This document shows, one piece after another, positions 26,907-34,953 of a stretch of DNA of 64,000 nt. The notes beneath the pieces are model-generated. The model did not search any database and was not told the DNA's origin. It saw only the letters and a program-made list of their open reading frames with translations. The translations under genes and the position numbers were made by a program. Every line of letters begins with the position of its first letter. Positions within the stretch are counted from its first letter, which is position 1. Source of the stretch: Variovorax paradoxus (lineage in GTDB: Bacteria; Pseudomonadota; Gammaproteobacteria; Burkholderiales; Burkholderiaceae_C); NCBI RefSeq assembly GCF_018614915.1, contig NZ_JAGGNU010000021.1, positions 1 to 64,000 of the forward strand, read 5' to 3'.

Positions 26907-27362
26907 ATGCGCTTTCCCCACCTGCCCGTCGAAGACGAGCTCGAGATCCGTTCGGTTTTCGCCCGCTACGGCCACCTGGCCGACGCCGGCGACCCCAACT
27001 TCGTCCAGCTGTTCACCGAGGATGCGAGCTGGACACGCGCCAATTCGCCACCCGCTGCGCACGGCGGCAGCGGACTGCCCCCTGAAACCATCCGAGGCCG
27101 CGACAAGCTGCTGGCGCTGATGGAAGAAGTGATGAAGAAGAAATTCAAGCAGCGCATGCACCACCAGATGACAGACTTCTACGTGGTGCCGGGCGCGAAC
27201 GCCGACGACGCCATGGGTCATGCCCGGGCGCTGATCACCGACTGGCGCGATGGCCCCGGCAAGATCGCCATGTTCGGCAAGTACGACGTGCGCTTCCGCC
27301 GCACCGACGTTGGCTGGCGCATCAGCGACATGACGGTGCGCGTGCTGCCGAGCGGGGATTGA
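26907..27362 (+). CDS. SnoaL/NTF2-like small enzyme
   Basis: A 151-residue protein of the SnoaL-like/NTF2 cone fold (DELEIRSVFARYGHLADAGD, FTEDASWTRANS, HHQMTDFYVVPG, GKYDVRFRRTDVGWRISDM). The fold includes limonene-1,2-epoxide hydrolase, ketosteroid isomerase and many lyases. Sandwiched between two P450 genes, it could open an epoxide, isomerise an enone or rearrange the P450 product; the key residues for any one of these cannot be confirmed by eye. GGAGAA precedes the ATG at 26907, and the next P450 starts 5 nt after its stop. Confidence 0.75.
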   Translation: MRFPHLPVEDELEIRSVFARYGHLADAGDPNFVQLFTEDASWTRANSPPAAHGGSGLPPETIRGRDKLLALMEEVMKKKFKQRMHHQMTDFYVVPGANADDAMGHARALITDWRDGPGKIAMFGKYDVRFRRTDVGWRISDMTVRVLPSGD

Positions 27363-27366
27363 AGCC

Positions 27367-28575
27367 ATGAGCACCATCCTTGCACCCGACGCGCCGGTCC
27401 TCGACGAGGACCCGTTCTCCGACGAAAACATCGCCGACCCCTACCCATTCTTCGAGCGCATGCGCGAGCTGGCGCCCGCGGTCTTCATCGCGCCGCACGG
27501 GTACTACGCGGTGGGCCGGCACCAGGAGGCCGGGATCGTTGCCAGCGACTACGCCCGCTTCACGACGGAGGGTGGCGTGGGCATGAGCGACATCCGAAAG
27601 CCGGGGGCTTGGCGCACTCGCAGCCCGATCGCCGAACTCGACCCCCCGGAGCACACGCGCGTGCGGGCCGCACTGCAGAAAATTCTCTCTCCGCTGGTCA
27701 TCAAGACCTGGAAGGAGAAGTTCGCCCATCGTGCCGAGGAAGTGGCCGACCAGGTGGTGGCCAAGGGCAGCATCGACGGGGTGGGCGACATCGCCGAAGC
27801 CTTCGTGCTCGACGTCTTCCCCTCGGTGCTCGGCGTCGACGTGCCGCCCGAACGCATCAAGCTGACGGGAGAGCTCAACTTCAACCAGATTGGGCCGAAC
27901 AACGAGCGCGTGGCGCGCACGCTGGAACGTGCCGGGCCGATCATGGAGTGGTACCAGCAGGTTCTGCAGCGCGAGTACATGCTGCCGGGCGGCTTCGGCG
28001 AGAAGATCTACCAGGCCGAGGACGCCGGCGACTTCGACAAGGGAACCGCGCCCTTCCATGTGCGCACCTTCTTCCGCGCCGGCGTGGACACGACGATTGC
28101 CGGCATCGGCTCGACGCTGAAGCTGCTGTCGGAGCACCCGGACCAGCTGGCCATGGTGAAGGCGAACCCGGCGCTGATCAAAGGGGCCTTCGAAGAGGCG
28201 CTGCGGATGGAGTCGCCGGCGCAGGTGATGTTCCGCACTACCACCGGCGAGGTGGAACTGGGCGGCGTGCGCCTGCGCGCCGACACCAAGGTTGGCTACC
28301 ACATGGGTGCCGCCAATCGCGACCCGCGCCAATGGAAAGACCCGGACCGCTTCGACGTGACGCGACAGACGACCGGCGTGCACCGCGCCTTCGGCATAGG
28401 TGCGCACGTCTGCATCGGGCAGATGATCGCGCGGCTCGAGGCCGAATGCATCCTCGGCGCGGTGCTGCGTCGTGTGCAGCGCATCGAGCCCGCGGGCCCG
28501 GCGCGTTGGCGCCCCGTGAATACGCTGCGCACGCTGGACGTGCTTCCCCTGACGCTCGTCGGCGCCGAGGGTTGA
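27367..28575 (+). CDS. Cytochrome P450 (second, CYP199-like)
   Basis: A 402-residue class I P450. The I-helix is FFRAGVDTTIAGIGST (an RAGVDTT variant), the ExxR is EEALR and the haem motif is FGIGAHVCIGQMIARLE with Cys349. The ending GQMIARLE and the N-terminal layout resemble CYP199A enzymes, which O-demethylate para-methoxybenzoates using a [2Fe-2S] ferredoxin (family knowledge). It is highly similar in motif order to the P450 at 45977. Downstream, after a hairpin repeat, is a periplasmic binding protein, so uptake and oxidation may be co-regulated. Confidence 0.9.
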   Translation: MSTILAPDAPVLDEDPFSDENIADPYPFFERMRELAPAVFIAPHGYYAVGRHQEAGIVASDYARFTTEGGVGMSDIRKPGAWRTRSPIAELDPPEHTRVRAALQKILSPLVIKTWKEKFAHRAEEVADQVVAKGSIDGVGDIAEAFVLDVFPSVLGVDVPPERIKLTGELNFNQIGPNNERVARTLERAGPIMEWYQQVLQREYMLPGGFGEKIYQAEDAGDFDKGTAPFHVRTFFRAGVDTTIAGIGSTLKLLSEHPDQLAMVKANPALIKGAFEEALRMESPAQVMFRTTTGEVELGGVRLRADTKVGYHMGAANRDPRQWKDPDRFDVTRQTTGVHRAFGIGAHVCIGQMIARLEAECILGAVLRRVQRIEPAGPARWRPVNTLRTLDVLPLTLVGAEG

Positions 28576-28578
28576 GCC

Positions 28579-28603
28579 GTCCCCTGACACGGGGACAGAC
28601 GCG
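28579..28603. repeat. Palindromic repeat copy 5 (GTCCCC...GGGGACAGACGCG)
   Basis: Arms GTCCCC (28579-28584) and GGGGAC (28591-28596), 6-nt loop, followed by AGACGCG. It starts only 3 nt after the P450 stop codon, so the hairpin could also act as a 3'-end stabiliser or terminator. Confidence 0.75.
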
Positions 28604-28658
28604 CCCTGCGCGGGCATCCACACTGCCGAAGAGTTTTCGAGCACAAATGGAGACAACC

Positions 28659-29789
28659 ATGCACATGCAACGCAGAGCCGCCGTGGCCGGCGCGCTTCTT
28701 CTCGCCACCGGCGGCCTGGCCTTCGGACAGGGCAAGGACATTCCCGTCGGCGTGTTCAACGCCCAGACCGGCACCTATGCCTTCGGCGGCGTGCCGATCC
28801 AGAACGGAATGAAGCAGGCACTGGAGGAAGCCAACGCGCAGGGCTTGCCCGGTGGCAACAAGTTCAAGGTGTTTGAAGGCGACACGGCCGGCGACAAGGG
28901 GCAGACCATCAACCTGGTCAACCAGTTCGTGAAGCGCGACAACGTGATGTTGATCCTGGGCCCTACCATCAGCGGCGAAGCGTTGGCCGGCGCGCCCGTC
29001 GCCAACGATCTGAAGGTTCCGATCCTGGCCATCGGCAGTTCGCCCGGCATCCTCGCCACCGGGCCATGGGCTTTCAAGATCCAGGCCACGCCGGTGGACA
29101 TCATGGGTTTCCTGGGCAAGCTGGCGGTGGAGAAGCTGGGCGTCAGTCGCATCATCCTGCTGCACGACCAGAGCAACGACGGCTACGTCGGGCAGAAGAC
29201 CGCCCTGGCTGACTACCTGACCAAGGCGGGTGCGAAGATCGTTGCCGACGAGAAGTTCGTTTCCTCCGAATCCAACTTCCTGGCGCTGGCCACCAAGATG
29301 GCCACCATGCCGACCGACGCGATTTTCATCGCCGCCCCGGCCGAAGTGACGGCCAACCTGATCCTGCAGATCCGCCAGGCCGGCCTGGACTCCAAGGTCA
29401 AGTTCATCGGCCCCTCCACGCTGGGCTCCCTCGGCTTCATTAAGGCCGGCGGCAAGGCGGTGGAAGGAACCTATGTCGTCTCCGACTACTCGCCCAACAA
29501 TCCGGCGCCGATGAACCAGGCTTTCGTGAAGGCTTACCAAGCCAAGTACAAGGCCGTGCCCGACAACTGGGCGGGCATGGGTTATGCACTCGGCCAGGTG
29601 GCGGTGCAGGCAGTGAAGAACGCCGGCCCGGACCCGGACAGAACGAAGATCCGTGATGAGCTTGCGAAGCTGAACAAGGTGCCGATGGTGTTGGGCAATG
29701 GCATGTGGAGCGTGGATGCGGGACGTAACCCGAGCTATGGCGGTGTCCTGCTGCAGGTGAAGGACGGCAGTTTCATCGCAGTCCAATGA
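28659..29789 (+). CDS. Branched-chain-type ABC transporter substrate-binding protein (paralogue)
   Basis: A 376-residue periplasmic binding protein with a signal peptide (AAVAGALLLATGGLAFG) and a mature start at GKDIPVGVFNAQTGTYAFGG. It shares most of its key phrases with the receptor at 20987 (GVPIQN, DTAGDKGQTINLVNQF, LGPTISGEA), indicating a recent duplication. GGAG stands 6 nt before the ATG at 28659; ATG 28647 is an alternative. No permease is adjacent on this strand. It may serve the Liv permeases at 34954-38379, which have no receptor gene of their own, or the set at 22160-25469. Confidence 0.85.
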   Translation: MHMQRRAAVAGALLLATGGLAFGQGKDIPVGVFNAQTGTYAFGGVPIQNGMKQALEEANAQGLPGGNKFKVFEGDTAGDKGQTINLVNQFVKRDNVMLILGPTISGEALAGAPVANDLKVPILAIGSSPGILATGPWAFKIQATPVDIMGFLGKLAVEKLGVSRIILLHDQSNDGYVGQKTALADYLTKAGAKIVADEKFVSSESNFLALATKMATMPTDAIFIAAPAEVTANLILQIRQAGLDSKVKFIGPSTLGSLGFIKAGGKAVEGTYVVSDYSPNNPAPMNQAFVKAYQAKYKAVPDNWAGMGYALGQVAVQAVKNAGPDPDRTKIRDELAKLNKVPMVLGNGMWSVDAGRNPSYGGVLLQVKDGSFIAVQ

Positions 29790-29801
29790 GGCCTTCGAAC
29801 G

Positions 29802-30578
29802 TCAGGCGGTCATGCCGCCATCGACGTTGTAGACCCCACCTGTGATGAAACTCGCCTGCGGCCCCAACAACCAGAACACCAGGTTCGCCACCTCCTGCGC
29901 CGTTGCCGCCCGTCCGAGCGGCTGGTTCAGGAAGTGCTGGTTGAGCGCCGTTTCCACCTGTACCTCTGTTCGTCCATCCACTCGAAAGGTGCTGCGCAGC
30001 AGAGGCGTGTCGATCGGCCCCGGGCAGATCACGTTGATGCGAATACCGTGCGGTGCGAATTCCAGCGCCGCCTGCTGAGTCATGCGGATCACCGCGGCCT
30101 TCGACGCGCCGTAGACACCCAGCCCGGCCTCGGCCCGGCTGCTGCGCTGGCCAGAGACCGACGACGTGTTGACGATCGTGCCGCCGCCCTGCGCCCGCAT
30201 CACCTTGCCGACCGCTTGCATCCCCAGCAGCACGCCGCGCACGTTCACCGCGAAGATCCGATCGAAGTCGGCCATGCGGAAGTCCAGCAGCGAGGACTGC
30301 GGGCCGACGATGGCGGCGTTGTTGTGGAACAGGTCGATGCGGCCCCATTGCTCTACAGTGGCATCGGCATAGCGCTGCACGTCGGATTCCAGCGCCACAT
30401 CGGCCTGCAGCGCCAGCACTCGACTGGCGTCCAGCCCGTCCAGCGCCCGGTCCAGCGACGGGGCATCACGGTCCACCACCGCCACCTTGGCACCCGCATC
30501 CAGCAGCTGTCGCGTCAAGGCCAGGCCCACGCCGCTGGTGACCACTGCCACCTTGTCTTCGAACACGCCCGCGCTCAT
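29802..30578 (-). CDS. SDR-family protein with a shortened cofactor loop
   Basis: A 258-residue SDR by overall layout: HNNAAIVGP, NTSSVSG, YGASKAAV and a C-terminal ITGGVYNVDGGM. However, the glycine-rich cofactor loop reads VAVVTSGVGLALTRQL, whereas family members have TGxxxGxG; exactly three residues (nine bases) are missing, in frame. Cofactor binding may be impaired or altered. The catalytic Ser-Tyr-Lys set is intact. It overlaps the P450 at 30575 by ATGA, so it was probably its partner alcohol dehydrogenase, and it converges on the gene ending at 29789. Confidence 0.8.
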   Translation of the reverse strand: MSAGVFEDKVAVVTSGVGLALTRQLLDAGAKVAVVDRDAPSLDRALDGLDASRVLALQADVALESDVQRYADATVEQWGRIDLFHNNAAIVGPQSSLLDFRMADFDRIFAVNVRGVLLGMQAVGKVMRAQGGGTIVNTSSVSGQRSSRAEAGLGVYGASKAAVIRMTQQAALEFAPHGIRINVICPGPIDTPLLRSTFRVDGRTEVQVETALNQHFLNQPLGRAATAQEVANLVFWLLGPQASFITGGVYNVDGGMTA

Positions 30579-31816
30579 TGCAGCGTCACCCGCAATGCAT
30601 CCGGCGCGCGGAACACGAAGGTGTGCATGTGCTGCGCCGTGTCCGGCTGCACGAGCCGCATCTTCGGGAAGCGCCTGGAAAACTCCTCGAACACGATCTT
30701 CATCTCCAACCGCGCCAGCGGCGCGCCGAGGCAGAAGTGCACGCCGTTGCCGAAGGTGAGTTGCTTGCGCGCGTTTGCGCGCCGGATGTCGAAGCGGTGC
30801 GGATCGGGGAACACCTCCTCGTCGCGATTGGCGGAGGCGAACGACAGCATGATCGGCGCGCCCTTCGGGATCGTGACGCCGCGAATCTCCACATCCTGCA
30901 GCGCGATGCGGCGCCAACCGATCACCGCGCCGGCATAGCGCATGCCCTCTTCCACCGTGTTGGCGGCCAGCGTCGTGTCGGCGCACAGCGCCTCCCACTG
31001 GCTGCGGTTCTCCAGCAGCGAGCGGAAGGTGTTGGTCAACTGGTTGGTCGTAGTCTCGTGTCCGGCGAAGGCCACGCCGAAGGTGTGGGTGATGATCTCG
31101 GGGATGCTGATGACGCTGTCGTCGCCGTTGCGGATGGCCAGCATCTGGCTGGTGAAGTCGTCGCCAGGGTTCTTCTGCCGGTCCGCCACCAGCGCCGCAC
31201 AGTACTGCCAGAACGCCGACATGTTGCGCGCGCCCTCCAACTGCTGCTCGTGAGTCGCCGGACTGAAGTCGATCACGCTGCGCGCGGCGGCCCACTTCTT
31301 GACGTTGGGGACGTCCGCATCCGGGATGCCCATGAGCTTGAACACCACATGGGCCGGCAGCTCGTAGTTGACCTCGGCCAGCAGGTCGACCTCGTCCTTG
31401 CCTTCGATGCGCTCGATCGCTTCTGCCACCAGGCGGCGAATGTGCGACTCGAGCTTGACGAACTCGCGCAGGTTGAGCTTCTGGCTGGTGACGGCTCTGG
31501 TGCGCTTGTGCACATCGCCGTACAGGGTCGAGTGGCTGGCGGTCGAGGCATAGCCCTCTTCCTTCAGGATCGCCATCGCCTCCGGGCACATAGGCGTGAC
31601 CGGCCGCGTGGTGTTCTCCGACGAGAAGCGCACGCCGTCGTGCAGCACCGCGTACACGTCGCTGTGCTTGGTCAGCACCCAGTAGCCGATCTCCTCGCAC
31701 CAGAACACCGGCTCCGTGCGCCGCTGCAGTTCGAAGGCAGCGTGCAGTTCCGGGCTGTAGTACGGCCTGAAATCCTTGGTAGCGGACTGGAAGGGGCAGA
31801 CTGCGGTCGTATTCAT
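30575..31816 (-). CDS. Cytochrome P450 (third)
   Basis: A 413-residue class I P450. The I-helix is GVAFAGHETTTNQ, the ExxR is EEGMR and the haem loop is FGNGVHFCLGAPLARLE with Cys362. The N-terminus (MNTTAVCPFQSATKDFRPYY) and the LYGDVHKRTRAVTS segment fit the bacterial CYP107-like broad group. It lies in a minus-strand block with three SDR genes, a DUF3237 gene, a VOC-fold gene and a ferredoxin gene, all reading the same way, so it is the P450 most directly linked to the ferredoxin at 34599. Substrate unknown. Confidence 0.92.
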   Translation of the reverse strand: MNTTAVCPFQSATKDFRPYYSPELHAAFELQRRTEPVFWCEEIGYWVLTKHSDVYAVLHDGVRFSSENTTRPVTPMCPEAMAILKEEGYASTASHSTLYGDVHKRTRAVTSQKLNLREFVKLESHIRRLVAEAIERIEGKDEVDLLAEVNYELPAHVVFKLMGIPDADVPNVKKWAAARSVIDFSPATHEQQLEGARNMSAFWQYCAALVADRQKNPGDDFTSQMLAIRNGDDSVISIPEIITHTFGVAFAGHETTTNQLTNTFRSLLENRSQWEALCADTTLAANTVEEGMRYAGAVIGWRRIALQDVEIRGVTIPKGAPIMLSFASANRDEEVFPDPHRFDIRRANARKQLTFGNGVHFCLGAPLARLEMKIVFEEFSRRFPKMRLVQPDTAQHMHTFVFRAPDALRVTLQ

Positions 31817-31832
31817 TTGTCGGTTCTCCGGT

Positions 31833-32597
31833 TCAGCGCATCAGCATGCCGCCATTGACGTCAAGGGTGGCGCCGGTCACGAAGGCAGCGCCGGGCGACA
31901 CCAGGTAAGACACAGCAGCAGCGATCTCCTCCGGCAGCCCGATGCGCCCGAGCGGCACTGCCGCCGTGCCCAGGTACTTCCCGTCGCCGCTGCCGGTGGG
32001 CACCGTCTGGTGCAACATCGGCGTGTCGATGGGGCCCGGCGCGACCGTGTTGACCGTGATGCCCATCGATGCCGCTTCGCGCGCCGTGACCTTCGACAAG
32101 GCCAGTACCGCGCCCTTGGACGCGCTGTAGGCCGAGCCGCTCTGCATGCCGCCCATCTGTCCGGCGAGCGAGGCGACGGTGACGATGCGGCCGTGTTCGA
32201 TGGTGCGCCCGGCACAGCGGCGCAGCATCTCGCGCACGCACAGGAAGGTGCCGCCGGCGTTGACGCGCATCACCCCTTCCCACTCTTCCAGCGTGATGTC
32301 CACGGTGGGCAGCCGGCCCGGCACCGGATGGGTGCTGAGGATGCCGGCAAAGCACGCCAGCACGCTGACGCGGCCCAGCTTCCTTTCCACCGTGTCGAAG
32401 GCAGCGCGAACGCTGCCTTCATCGGCCACGTTGCAGGCCAGGCCGATGTGGCCGCTGCCAGGCAGCGTCGCGGCGGCCCGTTCGGCAGCTTCCGCGTGCA
32501 GGTCGGCCACCGCAATGCTCAGGCCGTCTTCGGCCAGCTTGCGGGCGCTGGACAGCCCCAGCCCGCCCGCGGCGCCGGTGACGAGTGCGATGCGCAT
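31833..32597 (-). CDS. SDR-family oxidoreductase
   Basis: Classical SDR of 254 residues: cofactor loop LVTGAAGGLGLSSARKL, a Ser in VTVASLAGQ, catalytic YSASKGAV and C-terminal ATLDVNGGMLM. The ATG at 32597 has AGGAGA upstream; longer starts are not credible. It lies 16 nt upstream of the P450 start in the same operon. It probably oxidises an alcohol introduced by that P450. Confidence 0.87.
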   Translation of the reverse strand: MRIALVTGAAGGLGLSSARKLAEDGLSIAVADLHAEAAERAAATLPGSGHIGLACNVADEGSVRAAFDTVERKLGRVSVLACFAGILSTHPVPGRLPTVDITLEEWEGVMRVNAGGTFLCVREMLRRCAGRTIEHGRIVTVASLAGQMGGMQSGSAYSASKGAVLALSKVTAREAASMGITVNTVAPGPIDTPMLHQTVPTGSGDGKYLGTAAVPLGRIGLPEEIAAAVSYLVSPGAAFVTGATLDVNGGMLMR

Positions 32598-32614
32598 GAA
32601 ATGTCTCCTGGAGT

Positions 32615-33403
32615 TCAGCGGTCCGGATGGGCGTCCACCCAGCACTGCACCAGCGCCTCGCTGATGTAGGCGCTGGAGGTCTGGCCGCCGTCCACCGCCA
32701 GCACCTGGCCGGTGACGAAGCCGGCGTCATCGCTGCACAGGAACGCGGCAGCGCCGGCGATCTCTTCGGGCTTGCCGGGCCGGCCCATCGGCGTAGTGCC
32801 GACGATCGTGGCCTGGAAGCGCGCCGTGTTCAGTCGACCCTCGGTCTGCGGCGTCGCGATGATGCCGGGCGCGATGGCGTTGACGCGGATGCCCCGGTCG
32901 GCGTAGTCGGCGGCCAGGTTGCGCGTCAGGCCGATCACGCCGGCCTTGGCCATCGAATACACGGCCTGCCGTCGATACCCCACCAGCCCGAGCGTGGAAG
33001 CGATGTTCAACACCACCCCCTTAGATTGGATCAGCGCCGGCAATGCGGCGCGGGTGATCATGAAGGTCGCCTTCTGGTTGATGTCGGCGAACTTCTGGTA
33101 GTCGGCGTCGGTGGTTTCGTGGAACGGCGGACAGTTGCCCAGCCCGGCGTTGTTGATCAGCACACGAATGCCGTCGAAGTGGCGCTGGCACTCGTCGACG
33201 ATCGCTTGCGGCGCCCCGTCGGCGGTCACGTCGGCGACGAAGGTACGCAGCGTTTCCGAACGCGGCAGCGCGGCCAGGCCCTCGTCGTTGATGTCGACCG
33301 CCAGCACCTGGGCGCCCTCCTCGTGCAGCCGCAGCGCGATGGCGCGACCGATGCCCGAGGCAGCGGCGGTGACGATGGCCGGACGGCCGGCAAAGCGCTT
33401 CAT
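32615..33403 (-). CDS. SDR-family oxidoreductase
   Basis: Classical SDR of 262 residues. The cofactor loop is IVTAAASGIGRAIALRL, with Ala in place of the first glycine; the rest is normal: LINNAGLG, the NIAST serine segment, catalytic YSMAKAGV and TGQVLAVDGG. The ATG overlaps the stop of the DUF3237 gene upstream (ATGA), and the next SDR starts 17 nt after its stop. Function in the pathway is unknown. Confidence 0.86.
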   Translation of the reverse strand: MKRFAGRPAIVTAAASGIGRAIALRLHEEGAQVLAVDINDEGLAALPRSETLRTFVADVTADGAPQAIVDECQRHFDGIRVLINNAGLGNCPPFHETTDADYQKFADINQKATFMITRAALPALIQSKGVVLNIASTLGLVGYRRQAVYSMAKAGVIGLTRNLAADYADRGIRVNAIAPGIIATPQTEGRLNTARFQATIVGTTPMGRPGKPEEIAGAAAFLCSDDAGFVTGQVLAVDGGQTSSAYISEALVQCWVDAHPDR

Positions 33404-33867
33404 GCCACTTCCCAGATGTCGTACACGGGCCCGTTGGGCTCGCGGGTGCCGGTGCCGATGGCGATCTTGTCGTTCAGCCATTGGAGCTCGGGCGCGGCCG
33501 TTTCGAACTGCACCGCGACGCGGAAGTAATCGGCGCCGCGCGCAATGGGCTCGCGGTTGACGATCTTCTTCATGATCTCCGGCGTCGGCCCATTGCGGCG
33601 GCCGGTGTAGGTCATGTAGATCAATTCGCCGGCACTGGTTTCGAGCACCAGGCGCACGTCCAGGTGCAGGCCGCCGTCGGGCCGCTCCAGCACCACGTCG
33701 GCCCCGCCCGGCAGCACCCGGCCGCGCAGACGCTCGCCTTCGAAGTTGCCGCCACTGACGCACATCACGCGACGCGTGTAGCCGTGCGGCACGGCGCCCA
33801 CCAGCTGAGGCGGCGCGTCGACGTCGGCCTTGATGGTGAACAGCGGGCGCAGCTCGATCGGGGTCAC
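33400..33867 (-). CDS. DUF3237-family protein
   Basis: A 155-residue protein with the DUF3237 layout: ELRPLFTIKADVDAPPQLVG, GGNFEGERLRGRVLPGGAD, LDVRLVLETSAGELIYMTYTG and the final GTGTREPNGPVYDIWEV. The fold is a calycin-like barrel; no activity is established. Members often occur in aromatic and steroid catabolic clusters. It is coupled to the downstream SDR by ATGA overlap. It might bind or isomerise a hydrophobic intermediate, but this is a guess. Confidence 0.78.
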   Translation of the reverse strand: MTPIELRPLFTIKADVDAPPQLVGAVPHGYTRRVMCVSGGNFEGERLRGRVLPGGADVVLERPDGGLHLDVRLVLETSAGELIYMTYTGRRNGPTPEIMKKIVNREPIARGADYFRVAVQFETAAPELQWLNDKIAIGTGTREPNGPVYDIWEVA

Positions 33868-33925
33868 TTGATAACCTCCGTGCTGCGCACTGCGGTGCTA
33901 TTCGCCTTGGGAGCGGCCCGGCGTC

Positions 33926-34570
33926 TCATGCCGACTCTTTTTCTGCGTAGCGCTTGCGCACATCCTTGATGAGCTCGAGCAGCGCCTCCGGCACGTCGCG
34001 CCCTTCGGCCTTGGCCTTCTCCTTGCAGTCTTCCCATAGCTTCAGGTCGGCGTAGCCCTTCTCGGTGTGGCGGTTCCACTCCTTGTCGAGCGGGGTTGTG
34101 ATCTCCAGCCGGATGCCGGCGGGGTCGTGGAAGTAGATCGAGAGGATCAGGCCCTTGTGGTCGGTCGGCCCGATCACGTCGACGCCTTGCGACTTGAGCC
34201 ACTCGTGCCACTTCAGCACCTCGGCGCGGTCCTTCGCCTCCAACGCGATGTGATTGAAGATGTCATAGGCAGGATGGCTCGACTTGGAGGGCGGCGGCAC
34301 GCCGGGGGCCTCGAAGAACGCCAGCGTGGAGCCGTCGCCCATGCGGAAGAAGATGTGGAAGTAGGGGATGGCGTCGCCGGTGGACGGCACGCTGTCGTCC
34401 AACACGGTGCTGGCGAGTTCCATCCCCATGATGCGGGTGTAGAAATCCGTGGTGGCTGCGGCATCCGGGGTCACCCAGGCCGCGTGGTTCAGCATCATCG
34501 GCGTGAGGCCGGGATTGGGGGTCAGTGCGACCTCGGGCTTGGCGCCGGCTTGGGGGGCAGTGGCTTGCAT
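33926..34570 (-). CDS. VOC-family (glyoxalase/extradiol dioxygenase fold) protein
   Basis: A 214-residue VOC-fold protein. Possible metal ligands are His in LNHAAWVTP, His in DIFNHIALEAKD and Glu in DPAGIRLEITTP, the order seen in extradiol dioxygenases and related lyases. It may be the ring-cleavage enzyme the cluster otherwise lacks, or an isomerase or lyase; the single VOC module pair is not decisive. GGAG precedes the ATG at 34570. It lies 28 nt after the ferredoxin stop in the same direction. Confidence 0.75.
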   Translation of the reverse strand: MQATAPQAGAKPEVALTPNPGLTPMMLNHAAWVTPDAAATTDFYTRIMGMELASTVLDDSVPSTGDAIPYFHIFFRMGDGSTLAFFEAPGVPPPSKSSHPAYDIFNHIALEAKDRAEVLKWHEWLKSQGVDVIGPTDHKGLILSIYFHDPAGIRLEITTPLDKEWNRHTEKGYADLKLWEDCKEKAKAEGRDVPEALLELIKDVRKRYAEKESA

Positions 34571-34598
34571 GGAAGTGAGCTCCAGTTGGGTTCGGTTC

Positions 34599-34922
34599 TT
34601 ACAGTTGTGGATCGGCGATGCGCACGGCGATGCCGTCGAGCGCGTCGGACATGACGATCTGGCAGGACAGCCGGCTGCCCGCTTCGCGCGGCGCGGCGGT
34701 GTAGTCCAGCATCTGGTGCTCGGTATCGACCGGAGGCGGCAACAGAGCGGCGAATGCGTCGTCCACGATCACGTGGCAGGTGGCGCAGCTCATCACGCCG
34801 CCGCAATCGCCGACGATGCCGTTCAAGTCGTTGGCCGTGGCGGCCAGCATCAGGCTCTGGCCGATGGCGACCTCGACTTCGTCGCGCTCGCCGTTGGGAT
34901 GGATGTAGATGACGCGGGGCAT
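34599..34922 (-). CDS. [2Fe-2S] ferredoxin (second)
   Basis: A 107-residue putidaredoxin/adrenodoxin-type ferredoxin with Cys40, Cys46, Cys49 and Cys87 at the same positions as in the ferredoxin at 9282, and the same MLDYTAAPRE and QIVMSDALDG segments. The two are clear paralogues. It stands in the minus-strand block with the third P450 and three SDRs, and probably supports the P450 at 30575. The ATG at 34922 is 32 nt beyond the livM stop. Confidence 0.92.
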   Translation of the reverse strand: MPRVIYIHPNGERDEVEVAIGQSLMLAATANDLNGIVGDCGGVMSCATCHVIVDDAFAALLPPPVDTEHQMLDYTAAPREAGSRLSCQIVMSDALDGIAVRIADPQL

Positions 34923-34953
34923 ATCGTGACTTTCGTTGAGGCGCGCGCCGCCG

